Source of the DNA: Azolla caroliniana
Lineage: Eukaryota; Polypodiophyta
Direction: 5' to 3'
DNA: 64,000 nucleotides
Assembly: GCA_043228905.1 (NCBI GenBank)
Contig: JBHGNT010000012.1
Span: forward strand, 1 to 64,000
Shown: positions 1 to 12,223 of the stretch, one piece after another
Numbering within the stretch: the first letter of the stretch is position 1
Layout of the letters: every line of letters begins with the position of its first letter
Program-made: the position numbers and the translations under genes
Notes under the pieces: generated by a model
What the model was told of the DNA's origin: nothing
Seen by the model: only the letters and a program-made list of their open reading frames with translations
Databases searched by the model: none

Positions 1-64
1 CCCAAAAATAAAGGAGCTATTGCCTCACCATGACCACCACCTCCTCCTCAACACATACACATAC

Positions 65-74
65 ATATATATAA
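65..74 (+). promoter_or_regulatory. Putative TATA box of the chalcone synthase-like gene
   Basis: An ATATATATAA stretch lies about 240 bp upstream of the CHS start codon. It is followed by a CT-rich leader and a (GT)9 tract at 262-280 just before the ATG. Position and composition fit a core promoter with a 5' UTR of about 200 nt, but AT runs are common in this window. Confidence 0.35.
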
Positions 75-311
75 TCACACACTCCTCCATCTTCATCTCC
101 AACACCCCCCCTACTAGCCCTTCCTTCTCTTCTCTTCTCTCCTTCACTAGAGAGGCCCTAGAAGCCCCCGTGCGTCCTCGGCCCTCGACCTTCCCTAAGC
201 CTCGAGCCACCCGAGTTCGTTCGAGCTTCGCCCCCGGCCTCTCTCTACCTCTCTCTTTGTCGTGTGTGTGTGTGTGTGTGCACGAGTGTGTGTATCCGTC
301 CGTCTTCGATA

Positions 312-1863
312 ATGGCCCATTCCAATGGTAGCTTCAAGGCCGTACCCCGAAAGATGGAGCGTGCCGATGGCCCCGCCACCGTCCTCGCCATTGGCACCGC
401 CAACCCCCCCAATGTGTTCTATCAGAGCGACTACCCCGAGTTCTACTTCAACATCACCAATAGCAACCACATGTCCGAGCTCAAGGAGAAATTCCAGCGC
501 ATGTGTAAGCACCACCACCTCTTCTATTCTCTTATCTTTTAACACACACACACACACAAATTTATAGAAGAAGATCAAGCTTAGGTCACACACAAGCATT
601 TGAATATGTATGTACTCAATAATTGTCATCTCTAAACCCCCCCAAGAAAAACACAACAAATTCAAGCACTAAATCTCCATGGATCCGATCCCGCCCAATG
701 TTGTTAAAATCCCGATTTGATTCTTTTCACGATCGTGATGATGGGCATGGCCGGACACTGATCGATAGTTTTATTTGGTTATAGGTGACAAGTCGGGGAT
801 CCGGAAGAGGTACATGCACTTGAATGAGGAGATATTGAAGGCGAACCCGAGCATGTGCGCGTACTGGGAGAAGTCGCTCGACGTGCGCCAAGACATGGTG
901 GTGGTGGAGGTGCCGAAGCTCGCGAAAGAGGCGGCCACCAAGGCGATCAAGGAATGGGGGCAGCCCAAATCCAAGATAACCCACTTGGTCTTTTGCACAA
1001 CAAGTGGTGTGGACATGCCGGGGGCCGATTGGGCCTTGACCAAGCTCCTAGGCCTACGGCCCACAGTGAAGCGCCTCATGATGTACCAACAAGGTTGCTT
1101 CGCGGGCGGGACGGTCATGCGGATAGCCAAGGATCTCGCCGAGAACAACAAGGGTGCCCGCGTGTTGGTCGTGTGTAGCGAGCTGACCGCGGTCACATTC
1201 CGGGGGCCTAGTGAGACCCACCTCGACAGCCTCGTGGGCCAGGCATTGTTCGGGGATGGGGCCGGGGCAGTCATTGTCGGGGCCGACCCGATCCCCGTGA
1301 TCGAGCGCCCGTGGTTCGAGGTCCACTATGTTGCGTCCAACATTTTGCCCGACTCGGACGGGGCCATAGACGGACACCTCCGGGAAGTTGGCCTCACATT
1401 CCACCTAATGAAAGACGTGCCCGGGATCATCTCCAAGAACATCGGAGGAGTTCTCAAAGACGCATTCGACACTGTCTTCGCCAATACCAATGACTCCGAG
1501 GAGCCAGCCCCGAGCCTCAATGACGTGTTCTGGATCGCCCACCCCGGTGGCCCCGCCATCTTGGACCAAGTAGAACAAAAGCTCAACCTCAAGCCCGAGA
1601 AGATGGCCCCGAGCCGCCACATCTTGTCGGAGTTCGGCAACATGTCGAGCGCGTGCGTGCTCTTCATCATGGACCACATGCGCAAGTCTTCGGTCGAGCA
1701 GAAGCTCGCAACCACCGGGCAAGGCCACGAATGGGGCCTTCTACTTGGCTTCGGGCCCGGCCTCACTTGCGAAACTGTGCTCCTCCGAAGTGTCCCCCTA
1801 GTCCATGAGGACAACTCTACGGTACCGGCTGTGACGGAAGCACCCATATCCACCTCCGTCTGA
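312..1863 (+). CDS. CHS: Chalcone synthase-like type III polyketide synthase (two exons)
   Basis: Exons are 312-504 and 785-1863. The intron (GTAAGC...ATAG) splits the Cys65 codon at the conserved CHS intron position and gives 423 aa. CHS condenses p-coumaroyl-CoA with three malonyl-CoA to naringenin chalcone, the entry to flavonoids, on the cytosolic/ER face. The catalytic triad is visible: Cys169 in QQGCFAGG, His317 in [15 protein letters not shown] and Asn350 in FGNMSSACV. The gatekeepers Phe220 and Phe270 are present, as is the GFGPGLT signature. The residues matching alfalfa Thr132, Ser133, Thr194, Thr197, Gly256 and Ser338 are all conserved, which favours a coumaroyl-CoA starter. It is longer than the usual ~390 aa: a 5-residue N-terminal offset, a 9-residue insertion between Phe270 and His317, and a ~20-residue C-terminal tail. 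A related type III PKS activity (stilbene or other) cannot be excluded. Coding GC is much higher than in the surroundings. Confidence 0.93.
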
Positions 1864-4800
1864 AACCGGGAGGGCCGAACCCAATATAATTCGATCTCTA
1901 CCGACCCCTCCTTAATCCATCTTCATTTACGCCTACCACACAATCAATGTTCCAAGGGATGCTTAAATGCAATGTTCTTTTAAGTGATCTAAGTAGTACT
2001 TACTTAGTACTACTACTATAGGTAAAAAATGCAAGCAAGTAACACTTTGGAGCTTGAATTCTCCTCATCTTCTCTCTTAATATGCTCCTTTTAAGTAGTA
2101 TAATAATGCATGACCATGCTCCAAAACCTATTCAATATGTTAATAGAAATTCTCTTCCTTTGTTATACATACTTGTCATGGTGCCTCCATTTCTTGTTCC
2201 TTGCAAAGCACTTCTTGCATGTGAGCATTTTGTCTCTTGTGTTCCATTATTGTCCGGTCCACACTGTGCACTCTCACCCCCAACCATCATTTATAGACAT
2301 TGTGCTTCATGCATTAACAATTTGTCTCATTTGACGTTTGATTTTCTTATCGACCAACTAAAGTGACCTCAAGTCTTCCAAATATATCGTATCTTTACAC
2401 ATATGCCTTGCGTAACCTTCGTTTGTGGAGAGACATTTCTCACTCATTTATCAAAAGTTCCTCTCCATGCATCAAGTGATTAGAGGACAACCAAAAAAAG
2501 ACATATTTATAGGAACTTACTACAAGTTTTTACACATATTTACTAGAATTTGGTCCTTCATGTAATGAATCCCAAAATAGCATTGGTGTACAAGTGAATG
2601 AGATCACTTTTTTACCTCAAAGATTCTGGTTGTCCTTTTGGTTGTTGTTATGCATGAAACTTAAGGTCTAGAACAAATATATGTGTGTGTGTGTGTGTGT
2701 GTGTGTAAGGTGAATTAATTCACCATATGATTTTTGTCCAAAGGTTTTATGGATTGTAGCCTTTTAGTACCACCATGAAACTTGAAAGTTCCACCTATTT
2801 TTACACCAAGGCAAAGGGTTTCTTGCAGTATCCGCAATAAGTGGGCTTATACAGTAAAGAGATAGCAGTTGTCTTTTTGTTTTTGGGCTCCTTAGGGCGG
2901 AGTCATGTTATGATGTGCGAATATCAAAACATCGTGGAACTATATTATCGATGTGTTGCAAGTATTACATGTTATTCTTGGGATTGAGATGAGTTTTGGT
3001 TCCATAGAAAAAATAATCTTGGCCCAACTCATACAAAATTATGCCTTGAGGAAAATATAATCATCTCGATTCTAAACCCTGTGGGAGAAAGTAAATGAGA
3101 GATCTCAAACTTCATGTTGAATACAATCATCTTGGAGAGCTGTAAAACCTACCTCAAGTCTCTCGGAAAGTGTAGAAGTAATCTCAAGCAACTTTTTATT
3201 TGGCATATGCCATACAAAAGAAGGATTCTGATATATCTTCATGTGCATGATAAAGCATGTGCTTTTATAACTATCGAACTAAAAAATCATCATTGATCCA
3301 TGAATTTGTTTTGAATAATAACGCTCCATTAGGATTCATAGCTTCTCCCCCATTTAAAGTTAGTGTGCCATTTCTTATCAACAAGTTGCATCTACGTTGG
3401 GATTCATGATTACGCTTCATCATAGATTCTATCGAGACCATAAAAACTAAAACAATACATATGCCTTGATTTTGAAATCTGAAGCTATAAGTTACAACTC
3501 TACACAAATGGAGGCAAATTGTTGGATTAGAGAAATGAATGTCCCCTTCTAAGAATGGCATCAATAAGGGGGGCATGTTGATACAATTAAAAACAGAGAG
3601 CAACCTCAAGAAAGGAGGAGAAAACATTATCGTCACTTTCTATGATACATACTATTGACCATTGCATATCTCAAGGGGGTTTAGGTGCATTTTACTTGTT
3701 GAAGGGGGTCTTCATTGCAATATCAATTTTGTACAGGAGGGTTCTCTTTTGTATGTCTTTGGCTTGTTGGCCAAGAGCTTTGAACCAAGTTTGGAAGACA
3801 CATATTAACATCTCATGGGTAAAGCTAACTTGGCCTTTTCGGGGGTTGTTGGAAAGAAGGGGAAATCTTTTTAACCCCAAGGCTCTTTTACTATTGAGAA
3901 TCAAGAGTTCGCAATTTCACCAAAGGAACAAGTATATGCAACATGCTCAAATTTTGACAATTAAAAAAACTCACACTACACTAAAGTTTCTCACATAGTT
4001 AACATAAATTAACTTAGACATTTGATATTAAGCTTGTGTGTTATACAAAACTCCCAATTGCGTAACTAAAGACTCGCAAATAAATTCACAAGAACCTCGA
4101 AATCTTAAACACTAGGCACATCCAAAATTATAATACACAAAAAGTTGCAATAACAATGAATCATTCACATGTGCTTTGTTTTGGCGTTCTATAGTTGCTA
4201 CAACTATTTTTACTTATTTATAAATTACGAAGACAAAACCACACTTGCTAACCTTAAAAAATAATTGTATGTATTGTTACGTTTAAAGGCTATATATTGT
4301 GTCTACCTTCCTATATTGAATGGGCAAGTTGGAAGGTAATATTTCATTTGCATAGTTCTTCTAAAAGTAACTTTATTGAGATAGCCACTTGAAAGGTGTT
4401 GCAACCTTCGAGGTGAATATTGGTAGTCGTATTCCATGTATCATTAATAATCCTAAATACAAGATCAATAGAATCATCACATGGCCACTTTCCAATCAAA
4501 CTACATGCACATATGTGGAGAACGTTGAATGCCATTACAAATTTTACCACTTGCCAAACATCCACCCTACATCGAGATGTTTACCATGTGTGCTAAGAGA
4601 GAAATCTCATGGGAGAGTTTTCACAAGAAGAGGATCTATTACTCCTAGACACATGTACACTAACCTAAAGTCTTCGTATATGTTATATATATGTATCCAT
4701 AAAACAATGTGCAACGTGCAACATACAAACGTGTCCCATGCATGCATAACATATATTTTAGTGGATAATGATACTTGCCTCTCCTCACTATGTATATCAT

Positions 4801-5098
4801 CCATATTTCATATTCTCCAAAACACCAATATACGCATTTTGTATGATACTACCAATGAATGCGTAGATTTTTTCGACTACTCATACACACATATAGATAT
4901 GTTGTCCAACAAGCCCCGACTTCAATAATGCTTGAAGCAATCAAGTGTCACCTAATGCATTGGTGTGAGCATGTAGATAGATATGCACAATATTGCCTCA
5001 CTAATTGTTGCACGACACCAAATGCTCAACTACAACTTCAAATATTTATCGTGTACTTGATATCAAAGTTCATGATGTTGTAACTTGTACTATCTTGA
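1864..5098. other. AT-rich intergenic DNA after CHS
   Basis: This holds the probable CHS 3' UTR (first ~200 bp) and a (GT)n microsatellite at about 2682-2706. Several 60-180 codon open frames (for example 3642-3998 and 4389-4928) show no recognisable domain, codon bias or splice partners. I see no gene here. Confidence 0.5.
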
Positions 5099-5822
5099 AC
5101 AAGCGCATTGAGTCATATAAAGTGATCCTGATATTTTGTGGGTTGTGCCCTACATAAAGAAATGCATAAAGTGTTGGGACATGGAATTTGTCACCACAAT
5201 ATATCAAGACTACACTTAGAACCTACAAATTTTCAATATGTGCATACAAAGATTGGAAATCATCTATATGTAAATATCACAACCTTAAGGAAACACGAAA
5301 CCAACCAAACTTGTATATGCAGACATTATGTAAATATCAGGGTGTCAAGCGCACTGAGTCGTATAAAGTGATCCTGACATTTTGTGGGTTGTGCCCTACA
5401 TAAACAAATGCATCAAGTGTTGGGACAAGGAAGTTGTCACCCTGATATATCAAGAATACACTTAGAACCTACAAAAATTCAATATGTGCATACAAAGATT
5501 GGAAATCATCTATATGTAAATATCACAACCTTAAAGAAACACAGAACCAACCAAACTTGTATATGCAAACATTATGTAAATATCAGGGTGTCAAGCGCAT
5601 TGAATCGTATAAAGTGATCTTGACATTTTGCGGGTTGTGCCCTACATAAACAAATGCATCAAGTGTTGGGACAATGAAGTTGTCACCCTGATATATCAAG
5701 AATACACTTAGAACCTACAAATTTTCAATATGTGCATACAAAGATTGGAAATCATCTATATGTAAATATCACAACCTTAAGGAAACACGGAACCAACCAA
5801 ACTTGTATATGCAAACATTATT
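5099..5822. repeat. Tandem repeat, 246-bp unit, almost three copies
   Basis: Units start with GCGCAYTGARTC at 5103, 5349 and 5595, exactly 246 bp apart. They diverge from each other by only a few percent and the array breaks off near 5822. Because 246 is a multiple of three, the same 77-codon frame stays open in the first two copies. The frame resembles no protein I know. Confidence 0.9.
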
Positions 5823-7657
5823 TTAAAGTTTTAACTAAAGTACGAAATTAAAGAAAGTTCGCATTGGTGTAAGAGTAGATGCAATTGGCGTGTTATAATT
5901 CTATAGTAGCTACATTTTATGAGATCATAGTTACTAGCATTATGTTAAGTGTATATTACTAAACAATAGAAGAAATTAAAGCAAAATAAAGGTAAATAGA
6001 TTGGATAGAAGAACCCATTCCACTCGACCGCCCCCAAGCTATGATCAAGACATAGCCAACCTACCATCAACGTCCCATATGACGGATCTTAGGATGACTA
6101 ATACTTTGGAAGTGATAACACAATCATAATGATGAAAGTTTAGCCTTCACCACTAGTGTCTTAAGACGATAGCCTTCCGATGTAACATGTTTGATGAGGG
6201 TAGGTAGGCTTCATATTTATACCTCTTCCTAGGCCCATCGAATAAATGTGCCTTTCGGCCCCTTGAATAGATGTGCCTTTCAAAAAGACTACCCATTCAT
6301 TGGTTGTCAAGATCATGATAGTGCATGCACTAATAATTCCTTCTATCCAATCATATTACGTAGTTCTTTTCTAATACTAGTGAACATACCCTTCACTTAC
6401 GTAAATATTAGTGACCTACCCTCACTTACGTTATGTGTGCATAACACGTTATGTGATCTAGAGAGTAGCGTATATGTGTCTAGTTATTTAGAGATAAAAA
6501 TAATCTGGGTTGGAATGAAAGTAATTAAGAAAGAAGAAAGGTTGGCCGTAATTATTCCTTTGTTATTGAAAAAATCACTTAAACACTACCTTTTAGAGAT
6601 TTCAGATTTTGTGGAGCCAAATTTTTTGGCCAAGGTTGATGATTTGTGCATTTTTCATGGCCCATATTCATGATCAATGCCATGATATGAACAATCTCCA
6701 CATAACACAAACCTATCCTAGGGACATGCACACATCTTCACCCTTCTATTCCAAGGTGGCATTAAGCGAATGTCTTTATGATAAATGCATACATGGAATG
6801 CTTCAAAAAGAGCACACATTGACATTTTGGAGATTTTCCATATATGTATATGTTTTTTACCATTTTGAGTTATTACGTTACGAATGAAAGCTATACTGAT
6901 ACATACATAAAAGGGTTTATGCTTCCCAGCATCACTATATTTCTTTCACTTTCATAAACAAAAATAAATCTCCCCATTGTGGTCGAGACTCGAACAAAAG
7001 CTTTTTCTTTAACAAAACATTTGGAAATAAAAGGGGGGGGGGGGGCGGAATACCACTAACTTATTGACAAATGACAAAAATACCCCTTTGTTGTCTTAAT
7101 GTATAAGAGAACTTGTGGTTAACTTTATTTAATACAGGGTACAAAATATATATACCCCTGGTTTTCAAACAAATTTATTAGGCACCGATAAAGAGAGAGA
7201 TTAAAATGAACACCAATATCATTGTTAATGCTAATCGGAGAAGGGAGCAACGCTTATTGTGACACTGAGCAATGCTAGCTAATTGAAGTGGACCAACCCC
7301 AAGGCAAGAAAAAAACAAAAACAAAATAGAAAATTGGAAGAAGACGAGAATGGGGAGGTACAACAATTATGGCAGAGGTAAACAAGGGTTGATCGAAAAG
7401 CGTTATGTGTTAAGCTAAAAAAAGAAAAACAAAAAGGAAGACAAAAAAAAGAACCAGCCCTTGTGGCTATCCGACCAACATAAAGGCTCAAGAGAGAGTG
7501 GGCACGACAAACCTAGAGCCTCGGCGCTTTAGTCGAATGATGTTGAGACTCAAGAGGTTGGGCACACAAAGGGAGCTATAGACCTTGGACATGGGTGTCT
7601 CCGCACGCCCAACAAAAATACTCGTAGTAGTAGTATATATGTTTAAATGTATGCATG
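5823..7657. other. Intergenic DNA without a recognisable gene
   Basis: AT-rich sequence with a 13-base poly-G run at about 7033-7045. Short open frames such as 6248-6673 have no recognisable domain. I see nothing else. Confidence 0.5.
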
Positions 7658-8125
7658 CATAGTATGAACCATACGTGCATTCGCATTCGCAAATGTCACG
7701 ACTCTCAACCATAGTACGTAAAATTTGTGTTCGTCTAGCATAGGATTCGTTTTCCTACGTTGGAAACGAATGCCAATGTTATTCAAACATTCTTGTTTTT
7801 TCCCGTTTTTTTCCATTTTTTAAGGCTTATTTACCTCATAATAAATAGTAAATCCAAAAGAATGCGAATGCACGTATGGTTCATACTATGGTCTCAACCA
7901 TTCGAGTATGGTAAACACCCTCGAAGAATGGTGAATACCAACTATTTATTTATTATGAGAAAAAAAACAAAAAAAGGGGGAAAAAGCATAAGAATGTTTG
8001 AATAACATTCGCGTTCGTTTTCCAACGTAGGAAAACGAATGTTAATTTTACGTACTATGTGTCCATCTCCTTTATTTAGTTAGCATTTTTACATACACGA
8101 ATGAACACGAATTTTACGTACTATG
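7658..8125. mobile_element. Nested foldback/MITE-like element
   Basis: Three sets of inverted repeats are interleaved. A perfect 31-bp pair lies at 7658-7688 and 7860-7890. A ~50-bp pair with few mismatches lies at 7745-7794 and 7991-8040. A CATAGTACGTAAAATT end at 7710-7725 is repeated inverted at 8044-8059 and again at about 8108-8124. There is no transposase frame. This is what a non-autonomous foldback or MITE element, or two nested ones, looks like. The superfamily cannot be assigned because no clear target-site duplication is visible. Confidence 0.65.
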
Positions 8126-8139
8126 GTATGCATGCATAC

Positions 8140-8567
8140 ATGTATGCATGCATGTATGTGTGTGTGTGTTTCTACATATATATGTATACAGTATGATATG
8201 TATGTATGTATGTATGTATGTATGGAGGAGGTGTTCCTTTCATGATGATCTTCCGACATATCTCAGAGACAGAGAGACAGTGTGTGTGTGTGTGTGAATG
8301 AGAGAGAATCTAGAGAGAGAATCTAGAGAGAGACAGAGAGACAGTGTGTGTGTGTGAATGAGAGAGAATCTAGAGAGAGAGAGAGAGACAGATACAGAGA
8401 CTGAGAGAGGTGGAGTGTATGTGTGTGTGTGAATGAGAGAGAATCTAGAGAGAGAGAGACAGATACAGAGACTGAGAGAGGTGGAGTGAATGTGTGTGTG
8501 TGTGTGTGAATGAGAGAGAGAATCAGATGCAATCCTCTGGGTTTTCTAAAAGGAGGAAAAAGGTGTT

Positions 8568-8646
<79 letters not shown>

Positions 8647-8680
8647 GTCTCTGTCTCTGTCTCTCTATCTCTCACAATCA
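8140..8680. repeat. Simple-sequence block (GTAT, GT, GA, CA, CT)
   Basis: A (GTAT)n tract near 8200-8225 is followed by 60-85-bp imperfect repeats of a GAGAGAGAATCTAGAGAG-type unit joined to (GT)n, about 8280-8520. A compound (CA)n-(CT)n-(GTCTCT)n tract follows at 8567-8675. The long frames read through it are artefacts of low complexity. The block lies just upstream of the remorin gene and may partly form its leader. Confidence 0.9.
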
Positions 8681-8930
8681 GGAAAAGACATAAGTTTTCA
8701 TGTTTACTTGAGAGAGAAAGTAGTAGAAGCAGCAGGGGAGAGAAGGACAGCTCTGACCACCCACCCCTCCCCCCATATATTCTTTCCCCATCGTCTTCCT
8801 TCCACCTCCTCCTCTCTGTGGAAATAACCATAAGAGTGAAAGGGATTCTATGTCTGTCTTCAACACTTCATACAAAGAAACCAGAAGAAGCAGAAGCTAT
8901 ATTGCAGAAGGGAGTTAAGCTTGAGAGCTC

Positions 8931-11214
8931 ATGTCATGGCTTGTAGAGAGAGACCTAATTGCAAAGTATGTCCTTTGTGCACATACATGTATGTATGTAC
9001 TTACTTATGTCTGTCCTGTATGCATCCATGCATGCAGAGTAATATTCACATGCATGCATGCATATTACTTGACATATATGCATGGGTATGAATGCGCATA
9101 TTGTGAATGTATGTTTTTGGATTAACATATGTGCGTGTATGGAATGATGAATGTATATATGAATTAACATACATACATACATATATTATCTGTCTGTCTG
9201 TCTCTATGTGTATGCCTATCTGTATGGAATGATGAATGTATATATGAATTAACATACATACATACATACATATATTATCTGTCTGTCTGTCTCTATGTGT
9301 ATGTATGCCTATCTGTATGGAATGATGAATGTATATATGAATTAACATACATACATACATGCATATATTATCTGTCTCTATGTGTATGCTTATCTATATG
9401 GATATGAATTACCATACATATTATATGCATGGATGTATTTAGCTGTGTATTTGAATAACTAACCTGTATTGTTTATGTATATCTTGTATTTCCCCACTCC
9501 TAACACAATGTTAGGTTTATAGCAGTTTATCCATGCCATGGAAGAAGTGAAGGGGTAGAGTGGAGGTACTTCTAAAATGTGCATTGCTAGGTTTCCATTT
9601 CCTTAATAAATAGCTGAGAGGGCATTTTTAATCGACAACAATGACAATGATGATGGCCGTGACTCCGAGGTCCATGATTCAACATCCCAATGCAGGTGGG
9701 TATTTGTGGCTTGATTGATGTACCATAATTCAATCATAATGGAAATGATGGCCCTGATGAGATTGTATGCACTACTATGTTGCAGGACCATGGCCCGTCG
9801 AAATAACTGGGCCGATGATGAGACCATGTCCACTCAGAGTATCATCGCCAGGATCAATGGTTTCTCCAACTGGTGAGCTCATACATACCACTAATATGCA
9901 CACATACATATACTCACACATTCTTTACTAAAAGTATGTTATGCCAGCCAAAGTCGAAGATATTGCCAGGTTTCGGAATTGCCCAAGGCCACACTTGACA
10001 ACTTTAAGTGACTACATACAATCCGATGATACTGCCTCTGTAGATTGTTATTCCAATGGTCATGAAGACCGAGCTTCTTGCCCGGTTGATCAAGGCACGA
10101 AACCGTTGTACACATCTGGTCATCCAAAAGCCGGAATACCACATTCTAAATGGAATGAGGCTCAGAGATGGCTCATCAGTCAGTCTTCTGGAGGGGTCCT
10201 CGATGCGAAAGCATCTGAAACGCAAAGCCGAGACTACAATAATGGAGGGATGTATTATTCTTCATGCCAAAAAGACTTATTACCAGGAAAACAATGTGGG
10301 CACCGAACCCATGATTGGGAAAAAGATGCATCGCCACATCCATGGAAAAGCTCAGGAACAAGTGGCGGAGCATGGACAAAGAAAATGACAAGCTTGTCTC
10401 CCAAGGCTAATAATGATCATAACAATGCAAGCAAGTTTGAGTTCACATCTGTTCCTTCTCCCTTACCAGAAGAACGATTGTTGGACCGATACTCGGCCAC
10501 CAATGTATCTGCTAATGATGTGAAAGAAGCTAACATAAAATATGGAAGAAATTGTGGCGAGATGTTTGCGGTGTCGACATCGAGGACCCGGAAGCCTATA
10601 TCAGATTCATTTATTTCCCGTAAGTGTAGATTGTAATGTTCATGATGGGGTTTTAGTGTTGTTCCTTGTTGGGCACATTAGCATGTTTGTACTAATTTGA
10701 AACACATTATCTTTAACTTTTTAATGCTCCAGCCGTGTCTTCGGTGCACTCAGTCTCAATGAGGGACACAGGAACAGAAATGACACCTATAGCGAGCCAA
10801 GAACCATCCCGGACTGGTACACCTATTCGAGCCACAACCCCGACTTTGCAAAGTCCAGTTTCCTCATGCCCACCTTCACCAAGACACAGCTGCTCTCGGG
10901 TACCTCTAAAAGGAGAAACTCGTAACAATGCTCGTCGGATCAAAATGAGCATACTCCCTTGGAGACGCACAGAAGAAGTGAATGTTGATGCATCCACATC
11001 ATTGAAGAATGTTGGAATGCAAGATGGACGAACGAACGTGTTGGAATTGAGAGCTGCTGCATGGGCGAATGCAGAACAATCCAAATACATGGCCAGGTGC
11101 TTTGTTTTGTGTGAAAGTGATGTTCTAACGTTTTGTACGAAATGCTCCCTAGTGTTATATCGAAGTCATAACTCCTCAACTGGACTGGCATAATCCATGT
11201 TACAAGGATGCTGC

Positions 11215-11245
<31 letters not shown>

Positions 11246-12223
11246 CACATGTAGTTAATAAGGCCAGAGAGATTGATCTATTGGTTCTTTGCCGTGTGGC
11301 TGGAATTGTTTTGATAGCTGTGGTTCGGACATAGAGCTATGGTTTCTTTGTTTATATGGGCATGGGTGTAGTCTGGTTAGCTATGATCTAGAGATAGCCC
11401 TAGGGTTTCATGGAGTTTGGACATAGACCTAGTGTTTGGCGATATGTAGACAATGGGGATAATCTAGATGTATATCATAATAGGCAAGGACATAGACCCA
11501 GGGTTTTGAGGTATATAAAGGAGTACACTTTCTGTATAGCTATGGTATGGAAATAAACCTAAGGTTCATGGTTCATAAAAAATACATGTGATTATCGTTG
11601 AAGTGATTGGCCAATCTCAAGCTTTTGTAAATGGTCATGAAAGTCTTTAGTTAGGATGATTGGATGTTTGTGGTGATTTATTGATGCATGAAATACTAAT
11701 GGTTGTGGAAAGTCCATCTCATTTGCAATAATTTTCTATCATATTGTCAGATTCAAACGCGAAGAAGCAAAGATTCTAGCTAGGGAGAACCGTGAAAAGG
11801 CGAAAGCTGAAGCTGAAATATGGCGAGCCGAGGTATGCATGGCCGTTACCTGACATTAACCTTCGAAATGAAACTTCATGTAATGTGCAAAACGTTAACC
11901 TTTGAAATGAAGCGTCATTTAATGTGCAAAGGGAACTTTATAGGGGTATTAGAGTGTCAATGTTACCATTAAAAATGGGAAGGTCTTAACTTTCTTTAGC
12001 TTTGAATGCACAGGTGAAGGCTGATAAGTTAAGATCACATGCTCATGAGAAGCTAATGAAGAAAGTTGCAAGTGCCCGACAGAAGGCCGAAGAGCGTCGG
12101 GCTGCGGCTGAAGCCAGAAGATGCCAACATGCTTCGAAGACTGCCCATCTTGCCGAGCAAATACGGCACACTGGTCGGCTGCCATCTTCGTTTTCATTCT
12201 TCGGCTTTGCTTTCTGTCATTAA
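8931..12223 (+). CDS. Remorin family protein with a long N-terminal region (seven exons)
   Basis: Exons are 8931-8965, 9621-9695, 9786-9872, 9970-10619, 10733-11096, 11751-11832 and 12014-12223. All junctions are GT-AG with agreeing phases and give 500 aa. Residues ~385-496 form the Remorin_C coiled coil, including AAAWANAEQSKYMARFKREE and KAEERRAAAEARR. The end PSSFSFFGFAFC resembles the C-terminal membrane anchor with a possibly S-acylated Cys. The region 290-325 contains VSMRDTGTEMTPIASQEPSR, a motif of remorins with long N-termini (Arabidopsis group 5/6 type). KWNEAQRWLI in exon 4 is another motif of that clade. Remorins bind the inner leaflet of the plasma membrane and organise nanodomains and plasmodesmata. 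The last four exons are very secure. The first exon (11 codons) rests only on a fitting GTATGT donor and phase, so the true N-terminus may differ. Confidence 0.88.
9137..9410. repeat. Tandem repeat (85-93 bp) in remorin intron 1
   Basis: A unit starting GTATGGAATGATGAATG recurs at 9137, 9222 and 9315, with a degraded fourth copy near 9395. Each unit carries variable (CATA)n and (TGTC)n runs that account for the changing period. Confidence 0.85.

Noticed and set aside
20-331. Open frame overlapping the CHS leader
   Set aside because: It lies in the TATA/CT-rich leader and (GT)n tract, out of frame with CHS, and has low-complexity composition.
2082-2366. 94-codon frame after CHS
   Set aside because: No domain, no splice partners and AT-rich composition; probably within or after the CHS 3' UTR.
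3642-3998. 118-codon frame
   Set aside because: No recognisable family and no promoter or codon signal; a chance frame in intergenic DNA.
8494-8946. 150-codon frame rich in His-Thr and Ser-Leu repeats
   Set aside because: Translation of (CA)n and (CT)n microsatellites; it ends in a stop that overlaps the remorin start region in another frame.
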